Source: an uncultured Eubacteriales bacterium
GTDB lineage: Bacteria; Bacillota_A; Clostridia; Oscillospirales; Acutalibacteraceae
DNA length: 7,367 bases
Direction: 5' to 3'
Assembly (NCBI GenBank): GCA_934454005.1
Contig: CAKSGI010000086.1
Location: forward strand, 1-7,367
This document shows, piece by piece, positions 5,812 to 7,367 of this stretch (position 1 is the first letter of the stretch; each line of letters begins with the position of its first letter). Under the pieces are notes generated by a model, which was given only the letters and a program-made list of their open reading frames with translations, searched no databases and was not told the DNA's origin. The translations under genes were made by a program, and so were the position numbers.

Positions 5812-6690
5812 TTATTTTTTAGGATTTACATGTACCATACAGTGCTTTATATGTTTAAATTCTAATTCTATTGAATCATGAACTTTATGAGCTATTTCGT
5901 GCGATTTATATAGGGTTAAGTCACCATCTGCTTCTATTTCTACATCTATATATATTTTATTTCCAAATAGTCTAGTAGATAGCCTATCAATTCCGAGTAC
6001 ACCGTTTTGTTTTAAAATAAGTTCTTTTATATTATTGATAGTTTGGTCATCACATGATTTATCCATCATTTTATTTATAGAATCAACAAATATATTTATT
6101 GAGGCTTTTATTATAAAAATACATATTATAATGCTTGCAAGTGGATCAAGAATAGGATATCCTACTCTAGCACCAAATATACCGATAAAACTGCCAATAG
6201 AAGAAAGTGCATCTGAGCGATGATGCCATGCATCGGCCATCAAAGCACCTGAATTTACTTTTTTTGCATAATATTTAGTATACCAATACATAACTTCTTT
6301 TAAAATTATTGAGATAATGGCAGCGATAAGAGCTAACTTGCCCGGGGTACTATTTGCATAATTTTTGCTAATAATTTTTATTATTCCGGCGTATCCAATG
6401 AATAGTCCAATTATGAACAAAAAAACAGATAAAATTATTGCGGCTACACATTCCATACGTTCATGACCATAAGGATGTTCTTTATCCGCTTTTTTATAAG
6501 AAAATTTAATCCCAATAACTACTACAATAGTGCTCATAACATCAGATATAGAGTGTATAGAATCAGATATCATAGCAGAGGATTTAGAAAATATTCCAGT
6601 AAATAATTTAAATAAAGATAGTGCAACATTCCAAATCATTGTTACAAAAGAGACATGAATTGCAACTTGTTCATCTGATCGTTTTACCAT
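5812..6690 (-). CDS. Cation diffusion facilitator (zinc/divalent metal efflux)
   Basis: A 292-residue transporter of the CDF family, which exports divalent metal ions in exchange for protons across the cytoplasmic membrane. About six membrane helices fill residues 12-205, and a cytoplasmic ferredoxin-like domain covers about 213-292. Helix 2 carries SDSIHSISD with His46 and Asp50; helix 5 carries ADAWHHRSD with His156 and Asp160. This His-Asp/His-Asp set at the transport site is typical of zinc-type CDFs, whereas Asp-Asp sites are associated with wider metal ranges. HPYGHERME (72-80) between helices 2 and 3 is a family hallmark. The start ATG has GGAGG eight bases upstream. I find no clear promoter: TTGCAT-17-TTTTAA on the minus strand (about 6772-6744) is the best but weak. 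The stop lies 24 bases before ldh. The metal assignment is inference from motifs only. Confidence 0.92.
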   Translation of the reverse strand: MVKRSDEQVAIHVSFVTMIWNVALSLFKLFTGIFSKSSAMISDSIHSISDVMSTIVVVIGIKFSYKKADKEHPYGHERMECVAAIILSVFLFIIGLFIGYAGIIKIISKNYANSTPGKLALIAAIISIILKEVMYWYTKYYAKKVNSGALMADAWHHRSDALSSIGSFIGIFGARVGYPILDPLASIIICIFIIKASINIFVDSINKMMDKSCDDQTINNIKELILKQNGVLGIDRLSTRLFGNKIYIDVEIEADGDLTLYKSHEIAHKVHDSIELEFKHIKHCMVHVNPKK

Positions 6691-6828
6691 AATAAGTGCC
6701 TCCGAATAAACACTTAGATTAAAATGAAATCAAAAATACAGATTTAAAATAATGTTAATACATATTATGCAAGTTTTAATTTTTGTGCCGAAAATATAAA
6801 ATTATTTATTACAAATAAATGAACAGGA

Positions 6829-7367
6829 CTAGTCTGTATTTCTTAACCAATATTTTCTATCAAGGCTTCTATACTGTAAAGCCTCGGATATATGTTGAGA
6901 TTTAATAATTTCACTGTTATCCATATCTGCGATTGTTCTAGAGACTTTTAAGATTCGGTTATATGCTCTTGCAGAAAGAGACATTTTTTCAAATGCGAGT
7001 TTTAGTAAAGAGATTGCGCTATCAGACATAACGCAAACTTTATTTATTAAAGCTGAGTTTATCTGTGCGTTGCATGTGACATTAGTTCCCTTAAATCGTT
7101 CACTTTGTATTTTTCTTGCTTTATTTACTCTTTTTCTTATAGTTTGTGATGATTCATGTATATTAGCTATAGAAAGTGAATTGAAATCTACAGGAGGGAC
7201 CTCAACATGAATATCTAATCTATCCAAAAGGGGCCCTGATATTTTGGACAGATATCTTGAAACTTGTTTTGGCTTGCAGATGCATGGCCTTGTTGGATGA
7301 CCAAAATACCCACATGGGCATGGATTCATAGCAGCTACTAGCATACTAGAGCAAGGATATGTTAGTG
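6829..7367 (-). CDS. comM: ComM/YifB-family AAA+ ATPase (Mg-chelatase-like), C-terminal part, runs off the right edge
   Basis: The C-terminal roughly 178 residues of a protein family usually near 500 residues; the N-terminal part, with Walker A and B, lies beyond base 7367. The frame is open through the edge, so the ATG at 7344 is internal. Visible motifs are MLVAAMNPCPCGYFG with a CxCG plus CxC cysteine set (possible metal knuckle, about 7320-7276), GPLLDRLDIHVEVP of the AAA+ core, and the C-terminal Mg_chelatase_C region with SLSARAYNRILKVSRTIADM and ALQYRSLDR. In Gram-negative bacteria ComM is a DNA branch-migration helicase used in natural transformation; the Firmicute role is less clear. 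It is on the same strand as the transporter and ldh, but a gap of 138 bases and a separate ribosome site leave co-transcription open. I see no convincing terminator after it. Confidence 0.92.
   Translation of the reverse strand, partial: LTYPCSSMLVAAMNPCPCGYFGHPTRPCICKPKQVSRYLSKISGPLLDRLDIHVEVPPVDFNSLSIANIHESSQTIRKRVNKARKIQSERFKGTNVTCNAQINSALINKVCVMSDSAISLLKLAFEKMSLSARAYNRILKVSRTIADMDNSEIIKSQHISEALQYRSLDRKYWLRNTD

Noticed and set aside
6804..6820. Hairpin ATTTATT-ACA-AATAAAT after the comM stop
   Set aside because: A pure A/T stem of 7 bp, too weak to call a terminator.
7342..7344. ATG as the start of a short protein at the right edge
   Set aside because: The frame stays open to the window edge, and the residues upstream and downstream match the middle of ComM/YifB, so this ATG is internal.

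Overview
The window is low-GC (by eye about 30 % G+C), uses TTG as well as ATG starts, and has purine-rich Shine-Dalgarno sites. Its gene set is an OGG-type DNA glycosylase, a DUF6512-like membrane protein, a LysM-G5-M23 envelope peptidase, an L-lactate dehydrogenase and a ComM/YifB ATPase. Together these suggest a fermentative Clostridia-class Firmicute, perhaps an uncultured gut lineage. TGA reads as stop and TGG as Trp, so the code is standard. I see no insertion sequence, CRISPR array or phage gene.

Left part (1-1032, minus strand). Bases 1-86 hold a fragment of an M23 peptidase, cut by an in-frame stop with no start codon after it, so probably a decayed gene. Then comes an intact 8-oxoguanine/AP-type DNA glycosylase with a TTG start.

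Non-coding block (1033-1539). This very A/T-rich stretch separates the minus-strand genes on the left from plus-strand genes on the right. At 1372-1443 it contains a run of seven 9-mers resembling DnaA boxes, all in one orientation and on average 10.5 bp apart. It is the most interesting signal in the window: either a replication-origin-like or DnaA-binding cluster, or an operator array for the small gene that follows.

Middle part (1540-4790, plus strand). There is a 90-residue single-pass membrane protein of unknown function, a five-helix DUF6512-like protein closed by a strong terminator, and a tRNA-Thr(CGT) with its own consensus promoter and terminator. A roughly 300-base stretch without a gene follows, then a membrane-anchored LysM-G5-M23 cell-wall endopeptidase with an extended -10 promoter. 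A bidirectional terminator at 4806-4833 ends both the peptidase gene and the converging ldh gene.

Right part (4852-7367, minus strand). A cation diffusion facilitator gene and ldh are 24 bases apart and probably form an operon transcribed right to left. Upstream of them is the C-terminal third of a ComM/YifB-family AAA+ ATPase that runs off the window. Apart from the array at 1372-1443 and the decayed M23 fragment, most of the window looks like ordinary core-genome housekeeping content.
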